Origin: Minwuia thermotolerans
GTDB taxonomy: Bacteria; Pseudomonadota; Alphaproteobacteria; Minwuiales; Minwuiaceae
DNA length: 64,000 bases
Direction of reading: 5' to 3'
Assembly (NCBI RefSeq): GCF_002924445.1
Contig: NZ_PIGG01000031.1
Coordinates: forward strand, 1-64,000
This document shows, one piece after another, positions 21,822 to 30,705 of this stretch. The position numbers and the translations under genes are program-made. The notes beneath the pieces were generated by a model. That model made no database searches, was not told where the DNA came from, and saw nothing but the letters and a program-made list of their open reading frames with translations. Numbering within the stretch: position 1 is the first letter of the stretch; every line of letters starts with the position of its first letter.

Positions 21822-22667
21822 ATGCTCCGCATCGCCACTTTCAATATCGGTCTTGCCCGTCTGCGGGCGGGCGGCGTTCCCCTCGTGGACGCGGTTGCCC
21901 ACGCCGGGCGCCGTCTGCCCCGCATTGTCGAGGCGCTGAGCGCCAACGCGCCCGGCATCGACATCTGGTTGATCCAGGAAGCCTATCACCACAGCGTGCG
22001 CGCCGCTCTCGGCGGGGTCAGCGGGTTCCGTCTGCATGCGGCGGCGGAGAGGAGTGCGGACACGGGGCTTTGCGTCCTGGTGCGCCGGGACTGGCCCTCG
22101 GGCGGGCTGGCGGTGGTGCGGTTCCGGGCGCTGGACTGGGTCGAGACCGTCGTCGCGCGCAAGGGGGCCATGCGCATCGACGTGGAAACCCCGCTCGGCC
22201 CGGCGCGGGTGGGCAACCTGCACGCCAGCTATGACGGAAGAGGACGTGAAGGCATCCGGCGCACGGCTCCCGGCCTGCGGGCCGAGGAAGTCGGGCAGGC
22301 GCTCGATCTGCTGGAAAGCGGCGGCGGTGGCCTGAAGCTGCTCGGCGGCGATTTCAATCTCAGCCTCGCCAGCGAGCCCGCAGGACATGGTGTCGCCACG
22401 GCGCGCGGCTGGCGCGACCTGCGCGAGACGGCCGACGCCCATGACGACGGCGGCGTGCGGACATGGTCGCTGGACAATCCGATCGCCGTCAGCGCGCCGG
22501 GCGGGCCCGCGCACGACATCGACCTGATCTTCATGAAGGACGCGGCGCCGTCGCTCCGGGTGGAAACCGCCCATATCCTGACCGAGCCGGCCGTTCCCCT
22601 GCCCTCTGGCCGCCATGTTCCCCTGTCCGATCACTACGCGCTGATGGCGACGCTGATACCGGCCTGA
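21822..22667 (+). CDS. Endonuclease/exonuclease/phosphatase family protein
   Basis: The 281-residue protein has the metal-dependent EEP fold pattern: 'IATFNIGLARL' near the N-terminus, 'IWLIQEAYHH', 'VGNLHASYDG', 'LLGGDFNLSL' and a terminal 'LSDHYALMATL'. These supply the catalytic Asn, Glu, His, Asp/Asn and Asp/His residues. The family includes DNase I-like nucleases and phosphodiesterases; no signal peptide is seen, so a cytoplasmic nuclease or phosphatase is likely. It diverges from dnaK. Confidence 0.85.
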   Translation: MLRIATFNIGLARLRAGGVPLVDAVAHAGRRLPRIVEALSANAPGIDIWLIQEAYHHSVRAALGGVSGFRLHAAAERSADTGLCVLVRRDWPSGGLAVVRFRALDWVETVVARKGAMRIDVETPLGPARVGNLHASYDGRGREGIRRTAPGLRAEEVGQALDLLESGGGGLKLLGGDFNLSLASEPAGHGVATARGWRDLRETADAHDDGGVRTWSLDNPIAVSAPGGPAHDIDLIFMKDAAPSLRVETAHILTEPAVPLPSGRHVPLSDHYALMATLIPA

Positions 22668-22677
22668 AACCACGGCG

Positions 22678-23469
22678 CTACCGCTCGAGGAATTCGATCA
22701 GGTCCCTGTAGGGCTGCGGGTCTCCGATGAAGAACAGGTGCCCGCCGTCATAGAGCTTCAGTTCGGCCTCGGCGATTCGCTCCGCCATGCGCCGCATCGT
22801 TTCCGGCAGCGCAATCTGGTCGTGCAGCCCGCCCGCCAGATGGACCGGCATGGGCAGGCCGGCCAGGGCCTCCCAGCAATCGTGCCCGGCGCGGGCCTGG
22901 ATCTGGCCACGCGCGCCGCGCAGGAAACCCTCCTCGCCCGCGAACTCGGACTTGTCGGCACGCTTGCGCAGGACGTCGGCAGCGTCGGTGTCGAACCAGT
23001 CGTCCGTCACCCGGCTGTCGGAAAGTTTCATCATGCGCCGGAAGGCGGTCTCCTGATCGACCTCGGGCAGCTCGTGCAGCGGATAGGACGCGCCACCCGC
23101 ACCGCCGGGGGAGGTGCAGTAGAGCGCAAGACGGCTGATCTTCTGCGGATACCGCGCCGCCAGGTTCTGGGCGACCATGCCGCCGAAGGAAATGCCCAAC
23201 ACCGGACAGGGCGCGAGACCCAGATGATCCATCAGCGCCGCGGCGTCCTCGGCGTAGTTGGCCATGGTGTAGCCGTCCTCGGGCTTGGTCGTCTGCCCAA
23301 GTCCGCGCTGATCGTAGCTGGTGACCCGGAAACGCTTCGTCAGCGGGCTGTCCGTCGCATTGGGATGGCGGCGCAGATCGCCTCCGGTGCCGCTGATGAC
23401 CAGCATGTCTGGCCCTTCGCCGGCCTGCTCGTAATGGATGTCCAGATCCCGGATCTTCGCAAAGGGCAT
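22678..23469 (-). CDS. Alpha/beta hydrolase, last gene of the cysE operon
   Basis: A 263-residue hydrolase with the nucleophile elbow 'GISFGG' (about residues 93-98), 'SYDQRGLGQTTKP' after strand 4, and a late His in 'DGGHLFFIGD'. The family is broad (esterases, 3-oxoadipate enol-lactonase-like, haloperoxidase-like), and the substrate is not predictable. It follows tenA by 27 bases on the same strand with its own strong ribosome site, so it probably belongs to the cysE-desulfurase-ferredoxin-tenA transcript. Confidence 0.82.
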   Translation of the reverse strand: MPFAKIRDLDIHYEQAGEGPDMLVISGTGGDLRRHPNATDSPLTKRFRVTSYDQRGLGQTTKPEDGYTMANYAEDAAALMDHLGLAPCPVLGISFGGMVAQNLAARYPQKISRLALYCTSPGGAGGASYPLHELPEVDQETAFRRMMKLSDSRVTDDWFDTDAADVLRKRADKSEFAGEEGFLRGARGQIQARAGHDCWEALAGLPMPVHLAGGLHDQIALPETMRRMAERIAEAELKLYDGGHLFFIGDPQPYRDLIEFLER

Positions 23470-23496
23470 CTTCCCTCCCCCTCCCCGTTGTTTCGA

Positions 23497-24159
23497 TCAG
23501 GCCGCGTCCAGCCCCATCTGCCAGAAAGCGCTCTCCAGCCGCGTCGCCTGGGCGAACACGGTGGCCAGGCGGTCGAAGCGGGCCTCGGTCAGCCTCTGTT
23601 CGCCGAGCCGGTCCAGATGCGCCAGCGCGCCCTGCATCACCTCCTGATATTCCTGCCCAGCATACATCCCGATCCAGGAGAGATAGGGATTGCCCTCGCG
23701 CTTCGTCGCCGGATCGTCCGCCAGCCTGCGCCCGATCTCGCCATAGCCGATGACGCAGGGACTGAGCGCGGCATGCAGGTCCAGCACGTCGCCCTGCAGA
23801 CCGACCTCCAGCACGTAGCGGGTATAGGCCATGGTGGCGACGTCCTCGGGCGCGCGCTCCATTTCCTCGGGCGTGATGCCGAAACCGGCGCAGTAGTCCA
23901 CGTGGAGCTTCATCTCGGTGTCGAGGATGCCGTTCATGACCTCGCCGGCGGCGCGCATCTCGGCCAGGCTCCCGGACTTGTAGACGGCGAGCGCATAGGC
24001 CCGCGCGAAGTGGGTCAGGAACAGGTAATCCTGAACCAGATAGTGGCGGAACGCGCGCTCGGGCAGCGTGCCGTCGGCCATGCCGCGGACGAAACCGTGC
24101 TCGACATAGTCGCGCCAGTCGTCGCCGGCCGCGGCCTTCAATCGCTGGAACAGGCTCAT
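23497..24159 (-). CDS. tenA: TenA family aminopyrimidine aminohydrolase / thiaminase II
   Basis: A 220-residue TenA-family protein. It shows the N-terminal 'PERAFRHYLVQDYLFLTHFARAYA' helix with the substrate-binding Asp, 'FGITPEEME', the position equivalent to the catalytic cysteine in 'LSPCVIGYGEIG', and 'YLSWIGMYAGQEYQ'. TenA hydrolyses degraded thiamine pyrimidines such as aminomethyl-HMP for salvage. Its ATG overlaps the stop of the ferredoxin gene by 4 bases. I see no TPP riboswitch upstream of the operon, so it is not obviously under thiamine control. Confidence 0.9.
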   Translation of the reverse strand: MSLFQRLKAAAGDDWRDYVEHGFVRGMADGTLPERAFRHYLVQDYLFLTHFARAYALAVYKSGSLAEMRAAGEVMNGILDTEMKLHVDYCAGFGITPEEMERAPEDVATMAYTRYVLEVGLQGDVLDLHAALSPCVIGYGEIGRRLADDPATKREGNPYLSWIGMYAGQEYQEVMQGALAHLDRLGEQRLTEARFDRLATVFAQATRLESAFWQMGLDAA

Positions 24160-24488
24160 CCGATCAGCAGGTTGCGCGTGGCGCGCGGCAGATGGAACTC
24201 GATGCCGTCGAGTTCCTCGGTCAGCAGGATCTGGCAGCCGAGACGGGAAGTCTCCTGAAGATCGAAGGCGAGATCAAGCATGTCCTCCTCCTCCTCCTTC
24301 GGCTCGGGCAAGCGGTCGAACCAGGGATCGGGGACGATGACGTGGCAGGTCGAACAGGCCATGCAGCCCTCGCAGGCTCCTTCGATGTCGATGTCGTTGG
24401 CATGCGCCACATCGAGCACGGAATCGCCCGGCTTCGCCTCGACCGTCACCCGCCTGCCCTTCGCGTCGATGAAGTGAACCGTGATCAT
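24156..24488 (-). CDS. fdx: [2Fe-2S] ferredoxin, Isc/adrenodoxin type
   Basis: The 110-residue protein has the adrenodoxin-type cluster ligands Cys39, Cys45, Cys48 and Cys85 in 'GACEGCMACSTCHV' and 'RLGCQI', plus an extra Cys42. It also has the acidic recognition patch 'PKEEEEDMLDLAFDL'. Such ferredoxins supply electrons for Fe-S cluster assembly or to P450s. The gene overlaps both neighbours by 4 bases (upstream cysteine desulfurase, downstream tenA), so a role in cluster assembly is the best inference. Confidence 0.95.
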   Translation of the reverse strand: MITVHFIDAKGRRVTVEAKPGDSVLDVAHANDIDIEGACEGCMACSTCHVIVPDPWFDRLPEPKEEEEDMLDLAFDLQETSRLGCQILLTEELDGIEFHLPRATRNLLIG

Positions 24489-25633
24489 GTCCTCGCCTTC
24501 CGGATCGCCTCCGCCAGCGCGACGATGGCGATCTCGATGTCAGCCTCGGTCGTCGGCCGGCCGATGCCGATCCTGATCGAGGAACGGATCTCCGCTTCCG
24601 TCAATCCGATCGCCGCCAGAACGTGGGAGGGCGCGGACGAGACCGACGAGCAGGCCGAGCCCGTCGATACGGCGATCTCCGGCGCCTCCCGGATGACGTC
24701 GTCGGCATCGGCGCCATCGATGCGGAAATTGAGGTTGCCCGGCAGGCGCATGACCTCGCCGCCATTGAGGTGGACTCCTTCGGTGGTTTCCCTGAGCCCC
24801 GCCCAGAGCGTGTTGCGCAGGGTCGCGATCCGCCGCCTGTCCTCGGCCATGCTTTCGGCCGCCAGGCGCGCCGCCGCGCCGAAGCCCACCGCCAGCGGCG
24901 TGGGCACCGTGCCCGACCGGCGGCCCTCCTGCTGCCCGCCGCCGTGGAGCAGTGGCGGCAGATCGGCCATGGCCCGCTCCGACAGGATCAGCGCGCCGAT
25001 GCCTTTCGGCCCGTAGAACTTGTGCGCGGTGAGGCTCAGCATGTCGACGCCCAGGCGTTCGAAGTCGACCGGTATGCGGCCCGCAGCCTGAGCCGCGTCG
25101 CAGTGCATCCACGCGCCCGCCTCACGGCACTGCCGAGCAATGCCGGCGACGGGCTGGATCGCGCCGATCTCGTTGTTGGCCAGCATCACGGACACCAGAC
25201 CGACATCGCCCTTCGCCAGTTCGGCGGCCACCTTGTCGGGGCCGACGCCGCCGCCGGCGTCGACAGCCAGTTCGGTGACGTCGAAGCCCTCCGCCGCCAG
25301 GGCTCGCGCGCTTTCCAGCACGCAGGGATGCTCGATCGCCGAGACGAGAATGCGCCGCCGACCTTCGGGCAGAATCCGTGCAGCCCCCTTGAGCGCCCAG
25401 TTGTTGGCCTCTGTCGCGCCGCTGGTGAAGACGACCGCCTCGTCGGCGGCGTTGAGCAGCCGCGCGATCTCGGTGCGGGCGAGATCCACGGCAGCCTCCG
25501 CGTCCCAGCCATGCTCGTGATGACGCGAATGGGGATTGCCCGGCCGTTCGGTGAACCAGGGCAGCATCTCCTGCAGCACATCCGGATCGACCGGGGTGGT
25601 GGCGTGATGATCCAGATAGACGGGCGTTGTCAT
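24485..25633 (-). CDS. Cysteine desulfurase, IscS/NifS-like
   Basis: A 382-residue PLP-dependent class V aminotransferase-fold enzyme that moves sulfur from cysteine to a carrier persulfide. Seen here are 'VYLDHHATTP' at the N-terminus, His102 in 'IEHP', the PLP lysine Lys205 in 'LTAHKFYGPKG', 'GGQQEGRRSGT', and the catalytic Cys328 in 'VSTGSACSS' followed by 'PSHVL'. This is the group I (IscS/NifS) pattern. The ATG at 25633 overlaps the stop of a second desulfurase gene by 4 bases, and its own stop overlaps the ferredoxin start. No iscU is next to it. Confidence 0.93.
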   Translation of the reverse strand: MTTPVYLDHHATTPVDPDVLQEMLPWFTERPGNPHSRHHEHGWDAEAAVDLARTEIARLLNAADEAVVFTSGATEANNWALKGAARILPEGRRRILVSAIEHPCVLESARALAAEGFDVTELAVDAGGGVGPDKVAAELAKGDVGLVSVMLANNEIGAIQPVAGIARQCREAGAWMHCDAAQAAGRIPVDFERLGVDMLSLTAHKFYGPKGIGALILSERAMADLPPLLHGGGQQEGRRSGTVPTPLAVGFGAAARLAAESMAEDRRRIATLRNTLWAGLRETTEGVHLNGGEVMRLPGNLNFRIDGADADDVIREAPEIAVSTGSACSSVSSAPSHVLAAIGLTEAEIRSSIRIGIGRPTTEADIEIAIVALAEAIRKART

Positions 25634-26739
25634 GCCGCCGTCTTCCGCCGCCAGAGCGCTTCCCAGGCAGCCAGCAGGGCGTCGATATCGGCCTCCGTCG
25701 TGGTCCAGCCGGTGGATATCCGGATGGCCTCGCCCGCCGCCTCTTCGTCGAAGCCCATCGCCCGGAGCACGTGGGAGGGCTGGACCTTGCCGGAGCTGCA
25801 TGCGGCCCCGGCGCTTACCGCCACCCCGGCCAGATCGAGCGCCATGAGTTGGGTCTCCGCCGGCACGCCGGGCATCCGGACGCAGGTCGTGTTGGGCGCA
25901 CGTTCGGCGCTTCGGCCAATGATTTCAGCCCCTTCACAGACGTCGCTCAAGCTGCGTTCGAGCCTGTCCCGCAGTGCCGCGAGACGCGCCGCTTCGCCGG
26001 TTTCCTGCGCCACGGCCTCGGCGGCCGCGCCGAAACCGGCGATGCCGATCAGATTCTCGGTGCCGGCTCGCCGCCGCTTTTCCTGCCCGCCGCCGACGAT
26101 CAGGGGCTCCAGATCCAGACCCTCGCGCACCAGCAGCGCGCCGGCGCCCGCCGGTCCGCCCAGCTTGTGGGCCGAAAGGCTGATCAGATCCCCGGCATCT
26201 GCGATTGCGGCCATGTCGGTCCGGCCCGGCGCCTGCACGGCGTCGATGTGGAGGAGCGTCCCGCATTCGCGGCATATCTCCGCGATGGCGGCCAGCGGCT
26301 GGATCACGCCGGTCTCGTTGTTCACCGCCACGACCGAGACGATGGCCCGCCCGGCTGCGTCCATCGCCCGGCCAGGCTCCGCCGGGTCGAGAAGACCGTG
26401 ACCGTCGACCGCGAGGATTCCGCCGCCCGCGCGCTCCACCGCCCGAAGGACGGAATCATGGGAACTCGCCATGGCCAGCGGCGTCCGGCCGGAAGAGGTC
26501 AGCGCCCAGTTGTTGGCCTCGGTGCCGCTCGCCGTGAAATGCACCGCCGCGACCGGAACCCCGGCCATCGCCGCGACCTGCTCCCGGGCGCGCTCGATCA
26601 CCGCCCGCGCGGCGCGGCCCGGTCCGTGGACACTGGAAGGATTGCCGGAAACCGCCATGGCGGAGGCCATCGCCGACTGCGCTTCGGGGCGAAGCGGCGC
26701 GGTGGCGTTGCAGTCCAGATAATGGAAGTCGGTCCGCAT
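25630..26739 (-). CDS. Second cysteine desulfurase family protein
   Basis: A 369-residue paralogue of the downstream desulfurase. It has 'YLDCNATAPLRPEA' (the family's H-A-T replaced by N-A-T), His94 in 'SSHDSV', the PLP lysine Lys192 in 'LSAHKLGGP', 'GGQEKRRRAGTEN', and the catalytic Cys314 in 'VSAGAACSSG'. Both catalytic residues are kept, so activity is likely. The N-terminal substitution and shorter length mark it as a distinct subgroup. It starts 13 bases after cysE and overlaps the next desulfurase (ATGA). The two could act on different sulfur acceptors or as a heteromer, which is inference. Confidence 0.9.
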   Translation of the reverse strand: MRTDFHYLDCNATAPLRPEAQSAMASAMAVSGNPSSVHGPGRAARAVIERAREQVAAMAGVPVAAVHFTASGTEANNWALTSSGRTPLAMASSHDSVLRAVERAGGGILAVDGHGLLDPAEPGRAMDAAGRAIVSVVAVNNETGVIQPLAAIAEICRECGTLLHIDAVQAPGRTDMAAIADAGDLISLSAHKLGGPAGAGALLVREGLDLEPLIVGGGQEKRRRAGTENLIGIAGFGAAAEAVAQETGEAARLAALRDRLERSLSDVCEGAEIIGRSAERAPNTTCVRMPGVPAETQLMALDLAGVAVSAGAACSSGKVQPSHVLRAMGFDEEAAGEAIRISTGWTTTEADIDALLAAWEALWRRKTAA

Positions 26740-26752
26740 ATGCGGGGGTTTA

Positions 26753-27496
26753 TCAGTCCTCGCCGCCGGAGACGACCCTGACCTTCGGTTCGCGCTCGGC
26801 AAGACGCCCTTCCAGTTCGGTCACGCGTTCGCGAAGCCGCTCCATCTCGTCCAGGATCTCGCTCATGCGCTGGTCGACCGGGTTGGTGACGCCTTCCAGG
26901 GGCATGCCATAGGCGGCGAAGGCGCGGCGCGCATCTTTCGGGTCATCGACCAGCTTCGGCCTGGTCTTGCCGACGATCTCGGCGGGAATGCCCACCACAG
27001 ACACGCCCGGGGGCACTTCCTTGACCACCACTGCGTTGGCGCCGACGCGGGCGCCCTTGCGCACCGTGATCGGACCCAGCACCTGCGCGCCGGAGCCCAC
27101 GATCACGTCGTCCTCCAGCGTCGGATGCCGCTTCTGTCCTACCTGCGAGGCGGAATCGACCGATGGCGCGACGCCGCCCAGGGTGACGTCGTGATAGAGC
27201 GTGACGTTGTCGCCGATCTCCGCCGTCTCCCCGATCACGACGCCCATGCCGTGGTCGATGAAGAACCGCCGGCCGATCTTCGCGCCGGGATGAATCTCGA
27301 TGCCCGTAAGGAAACGGCCGGTCTGGGAGATGAAGCGGCCGACGAAGTAGAGCCGCCGCCGCCAGAGCGCATTGGCGATGCGGTAAAACATGACGGCGTG
27401 GAAGCTGGGATAGCAGACCACGATCTCGAGCGCGGACTTCGCCGCCGGATCGCGTTCCTTGATCGCCGCAATGTCGTCTTTCAGAGCCCGCCACAT
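26753..27496 (-). CDS. cysE: Serine O-acetyltransferase
   Basis: The 247-residue protein makes O-acetylserine, the carbon skeleton for cysteine. It is of the shorter EpsC-like type. An N-terminal alpha domain ('[23 protein letters not shown]') is followed by left-handed beta-helix hexapeptide repeats ('[44 protein letters not shown]' region, catalytic His/Asp pair included). A coiled-coil C-terminal extension (about 205-235) is unusual in length. It is the first gene of the sulfur/Fe-S operon and has a good promoter and GGGGAGG ribosome site. Confidence 0.95.
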   Translation of the reverse strand: MWRALKDDIAAIKERDPAAKSALEIVVCYPSFHAVMFYRIANALWRRRLYFVGRFISQTGRFLTGIEIHPGAKIGRRFFIDHGMGVVIGETAEIGDNVTLYHDVTLGGVAPSVDSASQVGQKRHPTLEDDVIVGSGAQVLGPITVRKGARVGANAVVVKEVPPGVSVVGIPAEIVGKTRPKLVDDPKDARRAFAAYGMPLEGVTNPVDQRMSEILDEMERLRERVTELEGRLAEREPKVRVVSGGED

Positions 27497-27536
27497 GCCG
27501 GACCTCCCCCTTGTCGGGTGCCTGTCGGTCTGGCGG

Positions 27537-27564
27537 AATATATTTCACAGCCAGATTACGTCAA
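27537..27564 (-). promoter_or_regulatory. Promoter of the cysE-desulfurase-ferredoxin-tenA operon
   Basis: On the minus strand, TTGACG (27559-27564) and TATATT (27537-27542) are spaced 16 bases, giving a predicted start near 27530, about 34 bases before the cysE ATG. It lies in an AT-rich divergent spacer (27497-27666) shared with the alpha/beta hydrolase gene. I could not recognise an IscR-type operator in it. Confidence 0.6.
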
Positions 27565-27666
27565 TAAAGCCAAGGGCTACAAATACTGGCGCGAGACATA
27601 ATGTTTCTATATGAAGGCGCGCTGGCGGCTTCGCGCCGGAACCCCCTCAAGCTGTACCGGAACAAC

Positions 27667-28323
27667 ATGCCCGAAGTCATCTTCAACGGACCCGACGGGC
27701 GACTTGAAGGCCGATATCATCACGTCGAAGACGAGACGGCCCCAATCGCACTGATCCTGCATCCGCATCCGCTCTATGGCGGCAACATGAACAACCGGCT
27801 GGTTTACAATCTGTTCCAGCTGTTCAAGGCGCGAGGATTCGCCGTGCTGCGGTTCAACTTCCGCGGCGTCGGCCGCAGCCAGGGCGAATTCGACCAGGGC
27901 GTCGGGGAGCTGTCCGACGCGGCCTCCGCGCTGGACTGGATGCAGCAGATCAAGCCCGACGCCGGCGCCTGCTGGATCGCAGGCTTCTCCTTCGGCGCCT
28001 GGATCGGCATGCAGCTCCTGATGCGCCGTCCGGAGGTCGAGGGCTTCATCTCCGTGTCGCCGCCGGCGAACATGTTCGACTTTTCCTTCCTCGCGCCCTG
28101 CCCCTCGTCGGGACTGATCATTCACGGCACGGATGATGACCTGGTGCCGGAGCCCGACGTGCGCAAGCTGGTGGACAAGCTGAAGTCCCAGAAGGGTATC
28201 GTCATCGACTACGAGAAGATCGAAGGCGCCTCGCACTTCTACGAGAACGAACTCGACGAGGTGGACGGGCTGGTCGGCAGATATGTCGACGGCCGCCGCT
28301 CGGAGGCAGAGGCGGGCGGCTGA
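27667..28323 (+). CDS. Alpha/beta hydrolase (COG2945-like)
   Basis: The 218-residue protein has an early 'LILHPHPLYGGNMNN' oxyanion region, 'FNFRGVGRSQGEFDQG', the nucleophile elbow 'GFSFGA', 'HGTDDDLVPEPDV' with the acid residue, and a catalytic His in 'GASHFYENE'. This layout is typical of small cytoplasmic alpha/beta hydrolases of unknown substrate found next to cysE/nifS genes in Alphaproteobacteria. The ATG at 27667 fits the family start ('MPEVIFNGPDGRLEGRYH'). The last 85 bases overlap the convergent anmK gene. Confidence 0.85.
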   Translation: MPEVIFNGPDGRLEGRYHHVEDETAPIALILHPHPLYGGNMNNRLVYNLFQLFKARGFAVLRFNFRGVGRSQGEFDQGVGELSDAASALDWMQQIKPDAGACWIAGFSFGAWIGMQLLMRRPEVEGFISVSPPANMFDFSFLAPCPSSGLIIHGTDDDLVPEPDVRKLVDKLKSQKGIVIDYEKIEGASHFYENELDEVDGLVGRYVDGRRSEAEAGG

Positions 28324-29396
28324 ACCAGCCGTCCCCCCGGCATCGGGCGGGGGACGCCGGTCGTCGAGGGCAGGCTGAGCGGCAGGCCGCGCAGGGAGCG
28401 CACCGCCAGAAAGGCGAAGGCCTGGGCCTCCAGCGCATCGCCGTTCCAGCCGACGGCCTCGACGGGCACCACCGGCGCGCCGAGACGCTGCGCCAGTCCC
28501 GACATGATGTGCCTGTTGTGCCGCCCGCCGCCCGTGACCAGCCAGCGTACGGGCGGCGCCGGCATGTGAACCAATGCAAGCGCCACCGACTCGACCGTGA
28601 AAGCGGCAAGCGTGGCGGCGCCATCGGCCAGGCTCATGCCATCGACGGACGCAGTGAAACCGTTCCGGTCCAGTGACTTGGGCGGCTTTCTTCCGAAATA
28701 GGAATGACCGAGCCAGGCGTCGAGGCGGCTTCGGTCCACCCGACCGCTGGCGGCGGTCCGCCCGTCCGCGTCGAAGCGTTCGCCGCTGCCGGCGGCCATC
28801 CAGTCGTCGATCAGCGCGTTCGCCGGCCCGGTGTCGAAGGCCATCGGCGGCGCCTGCGGACCGATCCAGGTGACGTTGCCCACGCCGCCGAGGTTCAGGA
28901 CCGCGAGTGGCTGCGTCAGCCCCTCGGCCAGCGCCAGGTGATAGAGCGGCGCGAGCGGCGCGCCCTGCCCGCCCGCGGCCACGTCCGCGCTGCGGAAGTC
29001 ATGAACCACCGGGATCCCGGTGGCCTCGGCCAGCGCCTCGGCGTCGCCGATCTGCACGGTGCGGCGGTTGTCGGGATCGTGAAAGGTGGTCTGGCCGTGG
29101 AAGCCGATGACATCGGTCCTGCCGCGCAGATCGGGATGGGCGGACAGGAATGCCTCGACGGCCCGCGCATGGGCTTCGGTGACCGCCCGGACGGCACCCG
29201 GCCCCGGCGCGGCGTCGCCCATGGCGGCAAGGATCCGGGCGCGTTCCCCGTCTTCGAAAGGATAGCTCTCGAATGGCCCGGTCTCGGCGATGCTCAGGCC
29301 GTCGCTGGCCAGCCAGGCGACGTCGACCCCATCGGCCGACGTGCCGCTCATCAGCCCGATCGCGCGGGTCAGGGATCCGGGCGTGCTTTGCCTCAT
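28239..29396 (-). CDS. anmK: Anhydro-N-acetylmuramic acid kinase
   Basis: The 385-residue protein is an AnmK, which phosphorylates and opens 1,6-anhydro-MurNAc during peptidoglycan recycling. It has '[14 protein letters not shown]', 'GFHGQT', '[19 protein letters not shown]'-type sequence ('[17 protein letters not shown]'), 'NLGGVGNVT' and 'VTGGGRHN'. The family normally ends shortly after '[11 protein letters not shown]', reached here at residue 357. The frame then continues for 28 low-complexity, Ser/Pro-rich residues read antisense to the end of the neighbouring hydrolase gene. The start lies 55 bases from the divergent tyrS start. Confidence 0.93.
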   Translation of the reverse strand: MRQSTPGSLTRAIGLMSGTSADGVDVAWLASDGLSIAETGPFESYPFEDGERARILAAMGDAAPGPGAVRAVTEAHARAVEAFLSAHPDLRGRTDVIGFHGQTTFHDPDNRRTVQIGDAEALAEATGIPVVHDFRSADVAAGGQGAPLAPLYHLALAEGLTQPLAVLNLGGVGNVTWIGPQAPPMAFDTGPANALIDDWMAAGSGERFDADGRTAASGRVDRSRLDAWLGHSYFGRKPPKSLDRNGFTASVDGMSLADGAATLAAFTVESVALALVHMPAPPVRWLVTGGGRHNRHIMSGLAQRLGAPVVPVEAVGWNGDALEAQAFAFLAVRSLRGLPLSLPSTTGVPRPMPGGRLVQPPASASERRPSTYLPTSPSTSSSSFS

Positions 29397-29451
29397 CGAA
29401 GCAGTGTGCTACACGCCGCCGCCTGAATGCAAAGAACCAGTTCGAAGACAG

Positions 29452-30705
29452 ATGACCGACGCCCGATCCGATTTCCTCTCGACCCTCAGCGCCCGCGGCT
29501 TCGTGCATCAGTGCACGGACTGGGACGATCTCGATTCCAGGCTCTCGAAGGAAACGGTGACGGGCTATATCGGCTTCGACTGCACCGCCGACAGCCTGCA
29601 CGTCGGCAGCCTGTTGCCGATCATGCTGCTGCGGTGGATGCAGAAGACCGGGCACAAGCCGATCGTGCTCATGGGCGGCGGCACCACCAAGGTGGGCGAT
29701 CCGTCCGGCAAGGACAGCGCACGGCAACTGCTGACCGACGATCAGATCGAACGCAACATGACCGGCATCCGCCGCGTGTTCGAAAAGTTCCTGGTCTTCG
29801 GCGACGGGCCGACCGACGCCATCATGGTCAACAACGCCGACTGGCTGGACAAGCTGGAATACATCCCCTTCCTCCGGGAAGTGGGGCGGCATTTCTCGGT
29901 CAACCGCATGCTGAGCTTCGATTCGGTGCGGTTGCGCCTGGAGCGCGAGCAGCCGCTGTCGTTCCTCGAATTCAACTACATGATCCTCCAGGCCTATGAC
30001 TTCCTGGAACTCGGCCGGCGGATGAACTGCCGCCTGCAGATGGGCGGTTCCGACCAGTGGGGCAATATCGTCAATGGCGTGGAACTGGGCCGCCGCGTCG
30101 ACGGCATGGACCTCTATGGCCTGACCTCGCCGCTGCTGACCACGGCCAGCGGCCAGAAGATGGGCAAGACCCATGAGGGCGCCATCTGGCTGAACGCTGA
30201 CAGGCTCAGTCCCTATGACTACTGGCAGTTCTGGCGCAACACCGCCGACGCCGATGTCGGGCGCTTCCTGAAGCTGTTCACCGAGTTGCCGCTGGACGAG
30301 ATCGACCGCCTCGCCGCCCTCGAGGGCAACGAGATCAACGAGGCCAAGAAGGCGCTGGCCGACGCCGCGACGATGCTGGCCCACGGCGCCGAAGCCGCGG
30401 TGGCGGCGGCCGAGACCTCGCGGCGCGCCTTCGAGGCGCGCGAGAGCGCCGAAGGCCTGCCCACGGTCTCCCTGCCGCAATCGGAACTGCTGGCTGGCGT
30501 CGGCATTCTCGACGCCCTGGTCCGCGCCGGACTTGCGAAGTCCAACTCCGAAGCGCGCAAGCTGATCCAGAACGGCGGCGCCCGACTGAACGACCGGCGC
30601 ATCGACGATTTCCGCCTCAGCATCTCCCAGGCGGACCTCGTCAGCGACGGCGCGGCCAAGCTCTCGGCCGGCAAGAAGCGCCACGTCCTTCTGCGCGCCG
30701 GTTAG
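29452..30705 (+). CDS. tyrS: Tyrosyl-tRNA synthetase
   Basis: The 417-residue protein is a TyrRS of the TyrRS1 type. It has the HIGH-equivalent 'HVGS' at residues 50-53, tyrosine-pocket region '[12 protein letters not shown]', '[12 protein letters not shown]' (198-209), the KMSKS-equivalent 'KMGKT' (236-240), and a C-terminal S4 RNA-binding domain ('[26 protein letters not shown]' region). The ATG at 29452 fits the family N-terminus; the longer open frame upstream runs into anmK and was rejected. Its stop overlaps the convergent AsmA-like gene by 4 bases. Confidence 0.98.
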   Translation: MTDARSDFLSTLSARGFVHQCTDWDDLDSRLSKETVTGYIGFDCTADSLHVGSLLPIMLLRWMQKTGHKPIVLMGGGTTKVGDPSGKDSARQLLTDDQIERNMTGIRRVFEKFLVFGDGPTDAIMVNNADWLDKLEYIPFLREVGRHFSVNRMLSFDSVRLRLEREQPLSFLEFNYMILQAYDFLELGRRMNCRLQMGGSDQWGNIVNGVELGRRVDGMDLYGLTSPLLTTASGQKMGKTHEGAIWLNADRLSPYDYWQFWRNTADADVGRFLKLFTELPLDEIDRLAALEGNEINEAKKALADAATMLAHGAEAAVAAAETSRRAFEARESAEGLPTVSLPQSELLAGVGILDALVRAGLAKSNSEARKLIQNGGARLNDRRIDDFRLSISQADLVSDGAAKLSAGKKRHVLLRAG

